Positions 17,778 to 26,639 are shown, counted from the first letter of the stretch. The stretch is DNA of 64,000 bases from Allopusillimonas sp008369125 (GCF_008369125.1 NZ_VOAY01000001.1:62001-126000), one strand, 5' to 3'. The notes: generated by a model not told the origin, from the letters alone. Made by a program: numbers and translations.

Positions 17778-18986
17778 TTACAGTGCGCTCAGGCCGGCAT
17801 CGAGATCCGCTTTCAGATCGTCAATGTGTTCCACACCGACTGACATCCGCACCGTGTTGCTTTCAATGCCGGCGGTTTCCATTTGCGCGCCTGTCATGGT
17901 GCCGGCCCACATAGCGGCGGTGTGCACCACCAGTGTTTCTACACCGCCCAGGCTGACGGCCTGTGTTGCCAGCTTTAATGACGATACAAACCGGCTGGTC
18001 GCTTCAAAATCGCCTTTTACCGAAAAGGCGATGACGGCACCAAAGCCTTTCATCTGACGGCAGGCCAGCGTGTGCTGTGGGTGGCTCTCGAGGCCTGGGT
18101 ATAAAACCCGCTCAATGCCCGGCTGTTGCTCCAGCCATTGCGCCACTGCCAGCGCGTTGGCATTTATGCGTTCCATTCGCAGCGAGAGGGTGCGCAAGCC
18201 ACGCAGCAGCAGCCACCCGTCCATGGGTGAGAGCACCGAGCCCAAGGTTGTGTGCATGCTCCAGATTTTTTCAGCCAGGGCATTGCTGCAGCAGACAGCA
18301 CCCGCTGTGACGTCATGGTGGCCGCCAAAATACTTGGTGGCGCTGTGCACTACGACATCAACACCGTGCGCGTGCGGCTTCTGGTTAAGTGAATTGGCAA
18401 AGGTGTTGTCGGCCACTGTGATGATGTTGTGCTTTTTGGCAATCGCGGCAACAGCGTCAAGATCAGTGATGGACAGCGTCGGGTTGACGGGTGTTTCGAG
18501 CATGATTAGCCGCGTGTTGGGGCGTATTGCGGCAGCGAAGGCTTGCGGGTCGGTCTGATCCACGGTTGTGAAATCGACGCCAAAGCGTGGAAGTATTTCT
18601 TCGAACAGCTTGGACGTACTCATATAGTGGCGCTGCTGCGCAATCACATGGTCACCCTTAGACACCAGCGCCAGAATTGTGGTGCTGATGGCACCCATGC
18701 CCGAGCCCATCAGCAAGGCCGTCTCTGTGCCTTCAAGTTGGGCCAATATGGTTTCTACGTGCTCATGCACGGGGTTGCCGTAGCGGCTGTAAAAGGCGTG
18801 GTGGCGCGGCGTTGTGGCCATTTCGGAAAACGCCTCGGCGCTTTCGGCACGATAGGTGGCGCTGTAATAAATGGGCGGAACAACCGAAGACCCCTCCAGT
18901 ATCGCCGCGTCTCCGTGAAGCACAGTTGTCTCTTCGTGCCAGGCGGGCGTGTTGGGTTTAGACGGGGAGGACGCAGCATCTTTCAT
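17778..18986 (-). CDS. Trans-sulfuration family PLP enzyme (cystathionine lyase/synthase type)
   Basis: A 402-residue fold-type I pyridoxal-phosphate enzyme of the Cys/Met metabolism family. The cofactor lysine is K218 in SATKYFGGHHDV; SRYGNP and ETPVNPT are the usual substrate and PLP loops. Members include cystathionine gamma-synthase, cystathionine beta/gamma-lyase and methionine gamma-lyase; these cannot be separated safely by eye. The protein has no signal peptide and stands alone. Confidence 0.88.
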   Translation of the reverse strand: MKDAASSPSKPNTPAWHEETTVLHGDAAILEGSSVVPPIYYSATYRAESAEAFSEMATTPRHHAFYSRYGNPVHEHVETILAQLEGTETALLMGSGMGAISTTILALVSKGDHVIAQQRHYMSTSKLFEEILPRFGVDFTTVDQTDPQAFAAAIRPNTRLIMLETPVNPTLSITDLDAVAAIAKKHNIITVADNTFANSLNQKPHAHGVDVVVHSATKYFGGHHDVTAGAVCCSNALAEKIWSMHTTLGSVLSPMDGWLLLRGLRTLSLRMERINANALAVAQWLEQQPGIERVLYPGLESHPQHTLACRQMKGFGAVIAFSVKGDFEATSRFVSSLKLATQAVSLGGVETLVVHTAAMWAGTMTGAQMETAGIESNTVRMSVGVEHIDDLKADLDAGLSAL

Positions 18987-19417
18987 TTCAAGAAATCCAG
19001 AGAGATTGGGTTATGACGTTATGGGTGGCCATGAGTAGACTAAGGGCGGTCACGATTGTGAAGCCAGCTTGGTAAGCCATGATACGCCTGCGGATTCTCA
19101 TTGCCCAATCGACGTCAGATAAGCCAAAGCTGAAAAACACGAGGCGTCGTAGTAAAGCTCGTCGTTGTTCACGATGATGCCCGCATCTGCCGATTGCACG
19201 ACATTGAGCTGCATGCCGTCGTCGAGCGAATGTACGTCAACGAAATGGCTAATACATCTTCAAAAAGAAAGGTGGACTTGTTGTTTGTCGACTCTATCGA
19301 GTCCTGACAACCTCCACCCTCCGTACAACCGATAAGCCCATCCCTTATTATCGCGGGGTAATGTTGTCCCATCGATAATAAGGGCACTGATCACGTTAGC
19401 TGCATTTGCTTGGAGAG
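18987..19417. other. Intergenic stretch with a short decayed frame
   Basis: This 430-bp gap contains a minus-strand frame (about 19256 to a stop at 19098) reading ...VDVHSLDDGMQLNVVQSADAG... and ending LAYLTSIGQ. An ATG at 19214 could start 38 residues, but the frame is open further upstream without a start, as in the 3' end of a truncated gene. I do not recognise the family. A second minus-strand frame (19169-19387) overlaps it and looks spurious. Confidence 0.35.
19342..19384. repeat. 12-bp inverted repeat with 19-nt spacer
   Basis: CCCTTATTATCG (19342-19353) is repeated inverted as CGATAATAAGGG (19373-19384). It lies 34 bp beyond the serine hydrolase stop codon. It has no T tract and is not a standard terminator; it could be the end of a lost mobile element or a recombinase site. 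Confidence 0.6.
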
Positions 19418-20701
19418 TCAGCTTCCGCCGCCACTGGCTTTCTTGAGAACATCCAGTATCTCCAAAAGGTCGAAGGAGGGAATGTTGGGGTCGATGGCGA
19501 TAGCGCGCAGGCGGTTGTTAAGCGTCCAGGTATCCGCCCCTAGCCTCGCGAAACGCACAAAATAGCCGGTGCGGACGTCGTGCCAGTATTGCTGATTGGC
19601 GCCATACGAGACGTTACGGGTACTGTCTCCCCAAGTCCAGGCGCCGCTGTGGCTTGTCTCATAACTGCCGACTGACCGCGACATGTGAGTGCCGATGCTA
19701 TAGCCCGATACCATTGGCCAACTGGCAGGACCGAAGGCCCCCATCAGTTCGAGATCCTGATCGAGATAGCGCATCATTTTCGCGTAGTTGGCCGTGGAGA
19801 GCCAACAACCGGCATACGGCCCGCGATTGTCAGTATCGAAGTCCGTGATGCCCAGGGGCTTCATCACCAGGTCGAGTACTGCCTCGCGAAACCCCTGGGC
19901 AGTGAGCTGTTCGACGACCTTACCGAGTACCAGCATGTTGTTGTTCTCGTAGCTGTAGGTCATCGCAGCCTGCTGAGAAAAGACGATCAGCGCAAAGCGG
20001 TCATCGATGCTGATGTCGTAGGGATTGCCCTCGCCGAGGTCGCCGCGTATGCCGCTGGTGTGGGTCATTACTTGCGTGACAGTTAGGTTGCGAAACCAAG
20101 CTGGAAATGCGACTAAAACCGGAACGACGTGTGAAAGAGGCAGGAGCTTGCCGGCAACTTGCTTTGCCTTGACGTCGAAGACCTTTTGCTTGCCGACCTG
20201 TCTTTCGTCCACGGTGTATCGAGATAGGATATCAATGACTCGGGGTTCGCGCAGCTGAATGATCTCACGCAGATGTCGCAGCCCGATGCGGAAAAAGCGC
20301 CCAAAGACCTGTTCCATCGTCGTGTCCCATCCGAGCTTGCCGGCGCGAACGAGCTGGGCTACAGCCAGCCCCGTAATCAGCTTTGAGCAACTGGCGAACT
20401 CGTTACGGCTGCGTGCCGACTCACCGCCATAGGAAGCAACGCCCGCGACGTTGCCGCGACGTAGGACGGCAAAGCTGCCGCTCTCGAGCTGCTGATCGTC
20501 GGCCCAATCCTCGAAAGCTCGACGCATCAACGAGGTCACAGTCGCGATCTCGATATTTTGCTGCATTTCGCCTGGACGGATATTCTTAAAGTCTAACTTG
20601 AACCTGTTCAAGCTGGTTTTTCTGGATTCTCCCTGTGCGACCTTGCGTCCAGTACCGAGCGCCATTAGCTGGCTTACTGCTGCAATCAGATCTTCAGACA
20701 T
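19418..20701 (-). CDS. Beta-lactamase-fold serine hydrolase
   Basis: A 427-residue penicillin-binding-like serine hydrolase (class C beta-lactamase/esterase family). The three active-site motifs are visible: S104-x-x-K107 (FASCSKLITG), Y-x-N in YSYENNNMLVLG, and HSG in ETSHSGAWTWGD. No signal peptide is seen, so it is probably a cytosolic esterase or peptidase rather than a resistance enzyme. Start at 20701 follows GCGAGGTAC; an upstream ATG at 20746 would add 15 residues. Confidence 0.85.
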   Translation of the reverse strand: MSEDLIAAVSQLMALGTGRKVAQGESRKTSLNRFKLDFKNIRPGEMQQNIEIATVTSLMRRAFEDWADDQQLESGSFAVLRRGNVAGVASYGGESARSRNEFASCSKLITGLAVAQLVRAGKLGWDTTMEQVFGRFFRIGLRHLREIIQLREPRVIDILSRYTVDERQVGKQKVFDVKAKQVAGKLLPLSHVVPVLVAFPAWFRNLTVTQVMTHTSGIRGDLGEGNPYDISIDDRFALIVFSQQAAMTYSYENNNMLVLGKVVEQLTAQGFREAVLDLVMKPLGITDFDTDNRGPYAGCWLSTANYAKMMRYLDQDLELMGAFGPASWPMVSGYSIGTHMSRSVGSYETSHSGAWTWGDSTRNVSYGANQQYWHDVRTGYFVRFARLGADTWTLNNRLRAIAIDPNIPSFDLLEILDVLKKASGGGS

Positions 20702-20742
20702 GTTGTACCTCGCTGCAAGGCTGTTATGCCAAGAATAGAAAA

Positions 20743-20820
20743 TCAACAGATATCTTCTTGTTTGGCGTAGTCAAAAACCTTCTTTGCCATGCCATCAATA
20801 AGTGGTAGTTTTTTTGCCAT
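20743..20820 (-). CDS. Possible 25-residue upstream frame
   Basis: MAKKLPLIDGMAKKVFDYAK plus five residues, with AAGGGGG just before its ATG, ending 41 bp before the serine hydrolase start. It may be a leader peptide or a remnant. The rest of the 400-bp gap up to 21104 shows nothing recognisable; an 79-codon plus-strand frame there (20833-21072) lacks a ribosome site. Confidence 0.25.
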   Translation of the reverse strand: MAKKLPLIDGMAKKVFDYAKQEDIC

Positions 20821-21104
20821 TACCCCCTTCGAGTGCGAATTCGTGGCTATCGAGGTCCAACAGCGCGACCGCCCCTGTTTAGGGTTTGCCATACTGGGTT
20901 ATCTGTTCTCCTGGTTGTAGCGAGTGCCAGGAAAGGCGTCAAACTTCTATCTTGCAGCATCTTTGAGCCTTCTCATATCCTTAGTATGCGGTGTTTCCCG
21001 ATGTGTTTGACGACGGTAATTGTCTCCAATTGCATCTGCACCCCAGGAACGAAAGTTGCTCTTGAACTTTAGCCGCAGCTTTGCGCATTAACTTAGGATG
21101 AGAA

Positions 21105-21623
21105 ATGACCAACAATCAGCAGCCAGCACATCAGCAGCTCAACGAGCTAATTTCAGATATACGCTTCGCCATGTTTACGACTGTCAACTCACAGGGCGTA
21201 CTCACCTCCAGACCCATGACAGTGCAGAAAGATCCTGATGATGAAAAAGAAAATGCCCAAGCCGCCACACACCTGTGGTTTTTTATGTCGCGAACGAGCG
21301 AGACGGTTGCAGAATTTAGCTTATCGCCTTCTGTGAACGTGTCATTTGCGGATACTGGCGATGATATATACGTTTCGGTATCAGGCCATGCTCGCCTCGT
21401 GGAGGATATGGCTCTGAAACAGAGATTGTGGTCCAAGATGAATGAAGCGTGGTTTCCACAAGGCGTGACCGATCCAGATTTAGCGCTCGTACGCGTAGAA
21501 ATCGAACAGGCTGAGTTCTGGAACGTAAAAGAAAGCAAGCTCGTTCAACTATTCAAGATAGCAAAAGCGGCCTTCTCAGATGAGCCGCCGACGCTGGGAA
21601 CGCATGGAAGATTGACTCCTTAG
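21105..21623 (+). CDS. Pyridoxamine 5'-phosphate oxidase-like flavoprotein
   Basis: A 172-residue protein of the general stress protein 26 / split-barrel flavin family. Typical blocks are IRFAMFTTVNSQGVLTSRPMTVQ, LWFFMSRTSETVAEF and VSVSGHARLVEDMALKQRLW. These proteins bind FMN or F420 and reduce small molecules; the true substrate is usually unknown. The gene stands alone, and its stop is followed by the decayed segment at 21624-21774. Confidence 0.85.
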   Translation: MTNNQQPAHQQLNELISDIRFAMFTTVNSQGVLTSRPMTVQKDPDDEKENAQAATHLWFFMSRTSETVAEFSLSPSVNVSFADTGDDIYVSVSGHARLVEDMALKQRLWSKMNEAWFPQGVTDPDLALVRVEIEQAEFWNVKESKLVQLFKIAKAAFSDEPPTLGTHGRLTP

Positions 21624-21690
21624 TGGTTGTGGGGCTCTGCAGCGCTTCCTGAGGCATATCTGTCGACCCTAGATGTGCTGGGCTTGCCCC

Positions 21691-21749
21691 ATCATGCGGC
21701 TCCTGATTTGGATCTTGGCCTCTCTATCAGGGCGATCTTACGGCTAAGG
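21691..21749. repeat. Dispersed imperfect repeat, copy 1
   Basis: About 59 bp starting ATCATGCGGCTCCTGATTTG, matching the segment at 28886-28942 in the same orientation with a 2-bp length difference and few mismatches. On the plus strand it can be read HHAAPDLDLGL, in frame with an open stretch from 21624 (WLWGSAALPEAYLSTLDVLG). The 2-bp insertion breaks the frame. It looks like the remnant of a coding sequence once present twice. Confidence 0.65.
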
Positions 21750-21775
21750 CACTCGTTGCACAGGCTGATAACATA

Positions 21776-21786
21776 AAACTTAGTTT
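21776..21786. promoter_or_regulatory. Palindrome upstream of mazEF
   Basis: AAACTTAGTTT is palindromic around its central T, and a related AAAACTAAG follows at 21824-21832, 12 bp before the mazE start. Antitoxins of this class bind palindromes in their own promoter, so these are candidate autoregulation sites. Confidence 0.4.
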
Positions 21787-21843
21787 GACTGAATTATCAT
21801 TTTTGATTAAAGTTATACAATGTAAAACTAAGAGCAGTTGACC

Positions 21844-22095
21844 ATGGAAACCACACTTAGAAAGTTCGGAAACAGCATCGGGCTGGTCATCCCGAAGGCA
21901 TTGCGGGAAACCCTGGGCTTAGTAGAAGGGCAATCGGTGACGATTGAACAATCTGGGGATGGCTTCATCCTGCGCCAGGCGAAGCGGCGCTATACGCTGG
22001 ATGAATTGCTGGCTCAATGCGATCCAGCGGCCCCTATGCCCGCTGCACTGGCAGAATGGGACGATGCCCCGGTAATAGGCGGTGAGAAATGGTGA
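21844..22095 (+). CDS. mazE: MazE/AbrB-type antitoxin
   Basis: An 83-residue antitoxin with an N-terminal swapped-hairpin AbrB domain (TTLRKFGNSIGLVIPKALRETLGLVEGQSVTIEQ) that binds DNA, and an acidic, tryptophan-containing tail (DDAPVIGGEKW) that would wrap the toxin. The ATG at 21844 is preferred to a TTG two codons earlier. It overlaps the toxin gene by 7 bp, the standard antitoxin-first order. Confidence 0.88.
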   Translation: METTLRKFGNSIGLVIPKALRETLGLVEGQSVTIEQSGDGFILRQAKRRYTLDELLAQCDPAAPMPAALAEWDDAPVIGGEKW

Positions 22096-22439
22096 GGCGT
22101 GGCGGTTTCGACCGAGGCGACATTATCCGTATAACGCTTAATCCTACGGTTGGGCATGAGTTACAAGGTGATTTCCGGCCCGCTCTGGTCCTCACAAAGC
22201 GTCAGGTCAATGCATTGGGCCTGACGATGATTGCACCGATCACGCAAGGTGGGGATTTTTCAAGAATGGCTGGGTTTACGGTGTCTCTGTCTGGTACGGG
22301 CATGGACACACAAGGCGTTGTCCTCGTCAATGGCGTTCGGGCGGTCGATGTCGAAAAGCGCGGGGCCAAGAAAATCGAGGTTGCGCCGGACTATGTCGTG
22401 GATGACGTTTTATCAAAGTTGGCAGCTTTGGTTGCATAA
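22089..22439 (+). CDS. mazF: MazF/PemK-type mRNA interferase toxin
   Basis: A 116-residue toxin with the family blocks RGDIIRITLNPTVGHELQGDFRPALVLT, the expected arginine in FRPALVL, and VRAVDVEKRGAKKIEVAPDYVVDDVLSKLAAL. MazF-type proteins cleave RNA at short sequences and stop growth when the antitoxin is lost. Length is normal and nothing suggests inactivation. It lies in a segment with another toxin-antitoxin pair and a HipA relic. Confidence 0.88.
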   Translation: MVRRGGFDRGDIIRITLNPTVGHELQGDFRPALVLTKRQVNALGLTMIAPITQGGDFSRMAGFTVSLSGTGMDTQGVVLVNGVRAVDVEKRGAKKIEVAPDYVVDDVLSKLAALVA

Positions 22440-22620
22440 ACACACGACATGCAGTCGGTCGCTGCCGGGTGCAGACTTAACGAAAAAATCCATATCTCGG
22501 GTGCTTTTGCGTGAATCATCGGACGTGATTAGCAACATGACCAAGGCTACGATCTGCAGATGAAGACCCTGGCGTAGCGGATCTCCTCAGGGCCAGCACG
22601 CTAACGTCGTGCACCAATAG

Positions 22621-22686
22621 GTCGGATATAAGATTGCTTTCGATCATGGTGTTACGTTCTTTGATATTGCTGAAGCTTATTGGTAA
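22621..22686 (+). pseudogene. Relic of an aldo/keto reductase gene
   Basis: The plus-strand frame from 22621 reads VGYKIAFDHGVTFFDIAEAYW and then stops (TAA at 22684). This matches the catalytic-loop motif of aldo/keto reductases (GVTFFDTAEAYG, with the active-site aspartate and tyrosine). An in-frame TAG lies just before it, and no further homology is visible in the rest of the 22440-22746 gap, so only this fragment survives. Right after it lies a strong ribosome site (AAGGAGGAGG) before an 11-codon frame (22697-22732). Confidence 0.55.
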
Positions 22687-22746
22687 GGAGGAGGCATATG
22701 CATTCTCAGAACAGCGAACGGCTGAGCCCATGATAAAATACTTTGT

Positions 22747-23247
22747 ATGCAAACAACCTCCCCGATTGCCCCCTATACCGCGCCTGACATTGTTGAGGCG
22801 CGTTCGCGTTTTGGGTTGTTGCTTGGCAGCGTATACAGGCAATGGCGCCGCCAGATCGATTTTGCTTTCAAAGACCTGGGCTTGTCCGATGCCACGCGCA
22901 TGCCCCTGTTGATACTGTACGTACAGGGCGAAGCTTTGCGCCAGAAGGATCTGGCCGATGCCTTGTACCTGGACACGTCATCCCTGGTCCGTGTGCTGGC
23001 GCATTTGCGCAAGGCTCAGTTAGTCGATTGGGCCAGTGACCCCGCCGACCGGCGCACCAAATGCATTGCCTTGACTCCTGCGGGGCGCGAAACTGCCAAA
23101 TTGATCCTGGCCAAGAGCATGGAGATCGAGCGGGCCGTTCTGGATGGTCATTCTCTGCAAGATTTGGAAACCACTTACCGCGTACTAGGCACGATTTCAC
23201 GGCAATTCAGCGCAGGGGAGTCTTCACCTCGCAATATCAAGTTCTGA
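22747..23247 (+). CDS. MarR-family transcriptional regulator
   Basis: A 166-residue winged-helix regulator. The DNA-binding part is LRQKDLADALYLDTSSLVRVLAHLRKAQLVDWASDPADRRTKCIALT, with the wing DPADRRTK typical of MarR. The start codon lies within a small palindrome (TTTGTATGCAAA, 22742-22753) that could be its own operator, and a TAAAAT box at 22735 suggests a very short or absent leader. The MFS gene follows after 51 bp; MarR-MFS pairs usually form drug-efflux modules. Confidence 0.88.
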   Translation: MQTTSPIAPYTAPDIVEARSRFGLLLGSVYRQWRRQIDFAFKDLGLSDATRMPLLILYVQGEALRQKDLADALYLDTSSLVRVLAHLRKAQLVDWASDPADRRTKCIALTPAGRETAKLILAKSMEIERAVLDGHSLQDLETTYRVLGTISRQFSAGESSPRNIKF

Positions 23248-23298
23248 GCCTCCCTTAACCTCCTTCCTCGGCTTATCGCCATCAAAGACAGTTCAAAA

Positions 23299-24510
23299 AT
23301 GAAGTTGAGATTTTCGCCCTATGCTTGGGTGAGTTTTGCCATGATCGTCGGTGTCATGGGCACTGCGCTCATCAGCCCCCTATATGCGCTATACAAAGAA
23401 ACATGGCAGCTGCAAACGAGCGACATCTCGCTCATTTACGTGCTTTACATGGGCGGTGCATTGTGTGGCTTGTTATTTTTGGGGCGCTTGCCTGATCGTG
23501 TGGGATTTCGCCCCATGATGCTATGGGGCCTGGCACTGGCGGTGATGGGCACGCTCATCAGTCTGATTGCCTGGGACATGGCCAGTCTGGGTGTTGGGCG
23601 CGTTATTGTTGGCGTTGCCTCCAGCATGCTGACGACCAGTGCCACGCAGGGCCTGTCCAAGTTGTCCCGATCTGGAGACATGCAGCGCGTAGCCATGATG
23701 ACAGGTTTTCTCATGGCTTTTGGTTTTGGTCTGGGGCCCTTGGTGGGTGGCCTCTTTGGCCAGTGGGCGCCCGCCCCATTGGTAAGCACGTACGTTCCCA
23801 CCGTGCTGTTGGGCGCGTTAGGCTTCACCGCCTTATATCGCCTGCGGCTGCCGCACAGTGCCAGGCCGCAGACCGCCCAGCCTTTGAGTGTGCGCGATGT
23901 CCTGCCCAAGCTGACCTGGCCGGAATCAACCACCTCCATGGCTTTTGTGCTGACGTGTTGCTTGCCATTTCTGGCATTTGGCGTGTTCGGCCTGTATGCG
24001 TCCATGGCACCCTTGTTTCTCGATCAACTGGTGCCCTGGCATGGCCCAATTGTCAGTGGCACAACCATTGCATTGATCTTGTTTGCCTCAGCGGCTGTCC
24101 AGGTAATGGCGGCGCGCATGCCTGCTCACTATTGCGGTACGGCCGGGCTGATTAGCCTGGCGTTAAGTAATGCGGTACTCATGATGAACCTGTGGGCGAG
24201 TTCAGCTATTTTGTTCGCCTTGGGCGTGCTGTTCACCGCAATGGGGCACGGTATGTGCATGCTCGCTGGCATAAATATGGTTAACCGTCTTGCCACATCC
24301 AACAATGGCTCGGGGTTGCTAGCCACTTACCTGGTCATCGGCTACTGCGGCAGCATGGTGCCCATGATGGGCATCGGATTGATCGCCGACCATTGGGGTT
24401 TGGACGTTGCGGTGTACATATTCTGCACGTTCGTCATCGTGACGTCGGCTATTGTGGCTGTGCTTTTCCATCGTCACCCACGCATCCGGATGTCGATCGC
24501 TTCGGCTTGA
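23299..24510 (+). CDS. MFS transporter
   Basis: A 403-residue major-facilitator protein with about 12 membrane helices. The loop 2-3 signature appears as GRLPDRVGFRPMMLWGL and the antiporter-like motif as ATQGLSKLSRSGDMQRVAMMTGFLMAFGFGLGPLVGGLFGQW. It is co-directional with the MarR gene upstream and is likely its target, so an efflux role is inferred. No substrate can be assigned. Confidence 0.85.
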   Translation: MKLRFSPYAWVSFAMIVGVMGTALISPLYALYKETWQLQTSDISLIYVLYMGGALCGLLFLGRLPDRVGFRPMMLWGLALAVMGTLISLIAWDMASLGVGRVIVGVASSMLTTSATQGLSKLSRSGDMQRVAMMTGFLMAFGFGLGPLVGGLFGQWAPAPLVSTYVPTVLLGALGFTALYRLRLPHSARPQTAQPLSVRDVLPKLTWPESTTSMAFVLTCCLPFLAFGVFGLYASMAPLFLDQLVPWHGPIVSGTTIALILFASAAVQVMAARMPAHYCGTAGLISLALSNAVLMMNLWASSAILFALGVLFTAMGHGMCMLAGINMVNRLATSNNGSGLLATYLVIGYCGSMVPMMGIGLIADHWGLDVAVYIFCTFVIVTSAIVAVLFHRHPRIRMSIASA

Positions 24511-24575
24511 ATTTGCCCGTGTTGTTCTCAACATGACGAATCGCCACGATCGAACCTGCCACGTCTGAAAGCTCG

Positions 24576-24644
24576 TTGGGGTGACAGCGGCGCCTCAGTT
24601 TCCGCGCCTTGGATACAACAGGCGACGGGCCGCCATCACCCCAA
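24576..24644. repeat. Imperfect inverted repeat after the MFS gene
   Basis: TTGGGGTGACAGCGGC (24576-24591) and GCCGCCATCACCCCAA (24629-24644) pair at 14 of 16 positions with a 37-nt spacer. It may end the MFS transcript or the convergent hipA relic. It resembles an integron attC site in outline, but the AAC/GTT core ends do not fit. Confidence 0.5.
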
Positions 24645-24654
24645 GGCTGAGGCT

Positions 24655-24930
24655 TTATGAGTCTGCGCACTTAAAGGCCGACTCGAAGTCGAGCATATCC
24701 GTACCACGAAAACCCAAGCTTTTTGCCAGAATGCGCCAGCTATTCAAAGCTTGAGAGACTTCATTCCAGATCGTGGTTGCTCGTTCTGCATCTAGTCTGA
24801 AGTATTGCGCAGCCTCCAGCAGCATGCTGCGGCTGTCAATAGGGCCTGAGTCTTCGGTCAGCCACGTTTTGCTTTCGCGGCGGCTGCCCGGCATAGGGTT
24901 TATGTCAAAGACTGGTGAGGACGGTACCAC
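24655..24930 (-). pseudogene. C-terminal fragment of a HipA-type toxin gene
   Basis: About 90 residues matching the C-terminal end of HipA-family kinases: FDINPMPG..., then a block of the type LLEAAQYFRLDAERATTIWNEVS and SWRILAKSLGF. HipA proteins are about 410-440 residues and carry the kinase active site upstream; none of that is present, and the frame ends in unrelated sequence beyond 24930. No hipB-like gene is nearby. It is a decayed toxin-antitoxin locus. Confidence 0.65.
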
Positions 24931-25079
24931 CTGTTAAGTCTGCTCGCTATGCCTGGATTGTTCTGATTCTATAAACAGTGATGACATGTTTTCCATGTTT
25001 ATTAAGTTACCTGGAATATATACAGTGGGGGCTCCATCAACTAAGAGCCCGTTTTTGGCTCGCTCAATAAGGAGCTTTC

Positions 25080-25484
25080 ATGTCAAGCCGCGACGTAGTA
25101 TTTCCAGCCGGGGACCGCACGCTTTATACGCGTAATCGATATTCGCCAGCAGTTCGTGCCAACGGCTTTCTATTCGTGTCGGGCCAGGTGGGAAGCCGAG
25201 CAGACGGCTCGCCGGAGCCAGATCTGCAGACTCAGGCCAGGCGTGCTTTCGAGAATCTTAATGCAGTGCTCGTCGCAGCAGATTGTTCGTTCGACGATGT
25301 TGTGGATGTCACGGTGTTTGTTGTTGATCCCGAGACAAACCTTGAAACGATCTGGCAGATCGTTCCGGAATACTGGGGTGAGGCGCCATATCCAGCGTTG
25401 ACCGGTGTGGGCGCAACATGGCTGTCTGGTTTTCAGTTTGAAATAAAGGTAATCGCGAAACTGCGGGAGCCAGCTGCGCTGTGA
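25080..25484 (+). CDS. RidA-family protein
   Basis: A 134-residue protein of the RidA/YjgF/UK114 family. It has the family blocks NGFLFVSGQVGSRADGS, QTQARRAFENLNAVLVAADCSFDDVVDVTVFVVD and FEIKVIAKL. RidA itself hydrolyses reactive enamines and imines from PLP enzymes; many relatives have other roles, and the usual catalytic arginine is not evident here. Promoter and ribosome site (ATAAGGAGC) are good. Stand-alone gene. Confidence 0.85.
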   Translation: MSSRDVVFPAGDRTLYTRNRYSPAVRANGFLFVSGQVGSRADGSPEPDLQTQARRAFENLNAVLVAADCSFDDVVDVTVFVVDPETNLETIWQIVPEYWGEAPYPALTGVGATWLSGFQFEIKVIAKLREPAAL

Positions 25485-25670
25485 ACGCCTGACCTTTCAA
25501 GCATTGGCGTTGCTTATTCGTTGCGCAAGTTGCATGCCGGGTTTTTTAGCCAGGCCAGAACGGACGACAAGCCCGACGTGAGCGATGGCGGCCAAATTGA
25601 ACGAAAGTTTCTGGGGCGAGCCAGCACCTCTCGTCTGTTTTAAATCCTTTTTTTAGTCAGAGATGAAATC

Positions 25671-26639
25671 ATGAATCAACCATTTGGCCCCAAGACCACG
25701 GCCGACGAAGTGCTCACCGGCGTTGACCTTAAGGGAAAACGATTTCTCATTACAGGTGCATCATCTGGCATTGGGCTTGAAACCGCTCGCTCGCTGGTCG
25801 CTCACGGCGCCGACGTGATCGGCACGGTCAGGAACCTCGCAAAAGCTGAGCTGGCCACTGCATTGATTCGTGACGCCGCAGCGCAAGGACGGGGCAGCCT
25901 GGAATTGATCAAGCTAGATCTGGCATCATTGCAAAGCGTTCTAGACTGTGCGGATAAGCTGTTGGCTGATGGCCAGCCGTTTGACGCCATCATCGCCAAC
26001 GCTGGCGTTATGGCAACGCCGTTCGAGCAGACAGTCGACGGCTTCGAAGTGCAATTTGCGACGAACTATCTTGGTCATTTCGCCCTGATCAATCGGATCG
26101 AGCCGCTGCTTGCCAATAACGGGCGCCTGGTGATGCTGTCGTCACAGGCTCACCGGATCGCCGATCTTGACCTAAACGATCCAAATTTCGAACAGCAGGC
26201 CTACGACCCGTGGGTCGCCTATGGACGGTCGAAAACAGCCATTTCTCTCTTCAGTGCCGAATTCGATAAACGGCATCGAGATCGCGGCATCCGAGCTGTC
26301 TCAGTAATGCCTGGAAATAGTTTCACTGATCTCGTACGTCATCTGGCACAGGAAGATTTGCAGGGTCTTTTCCAGACCATTGGCAAAGCGCGGGCCGAAG
26401 CGGGTCTTGCGCCCGCAGAGCTGAAAGAAATCCCGCAGGCAGCCGCAACTTCAGTTTGGGCTGCAGTCGTGGCCAACAAGGACGAAATCGGCGGGCACTA
26501 TCTTGAAGATTGTGCAGTCGCGCCGATCAATGACACACCTAACCCGTTTGCTGACGGCGTCAGGTCGTATGCGCTCGATGCTGACGTAGCCAGACAGCTA
26601 TGGGTGAAAAGTGAAGCGTGGGTGAGTGCTGTGTCGTGA
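25671..26639 (+). CDS. Short-chain dehydrogenase/reductase
   Basis: A 322-residue SDR oxidoreductase of the retinol-dehydrogenase-like type. The cofactor motif is ITGASSGIGLETA (about 29-41), the NAG motif is IANAGVMATPF, and the active-site serine and Y-x-x-x-K are in LSSQAHRIAD and YGRSKTA. The length and C-terminal tail suit the subgroup. It precedes a convergent LysR gene; no substrate can be given. Confidence 0.87.
   Translation: MNQPFGPKTTADEVLTGVDLKGKRFLITGASSGIGLETARSLVAHGADVIGTVRNLAKAELATALIRDAAAQGRGSLELIKLDLASLQSVLDCADKLLADGQPFDAIIANAGVMATPFEQTVDGFEVQFATNYLGHFALINRIEPLLANNGRLVMLSSQAHRIADLDLNDPNFEQQAYDPWVAYGRSKTAISLFSAEFDKRHRDRGIRAVSVMPGNSFTDLVRHLAQEDLQGLFQTIGKARAEAGLAPAELKEIPQAAATSVWAAVVANKDEIGGHYLEDCAVAPINDTPNPFADGVRSYALDADVARQLWVKSEAWVSAVS

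Noticed and set aside
20833..21072. A 79-codon plus-strand frame before the PPOX-like gene
   Set aside because: No ribosome site, odd composition, no motif.
24576..24644. Imperfect inverted repeat as an integron attC site
   Set aside because: The outer ends do not give the RYYYAAC/GTTRRRY cores, and no integron integrase or cassettes are seen.
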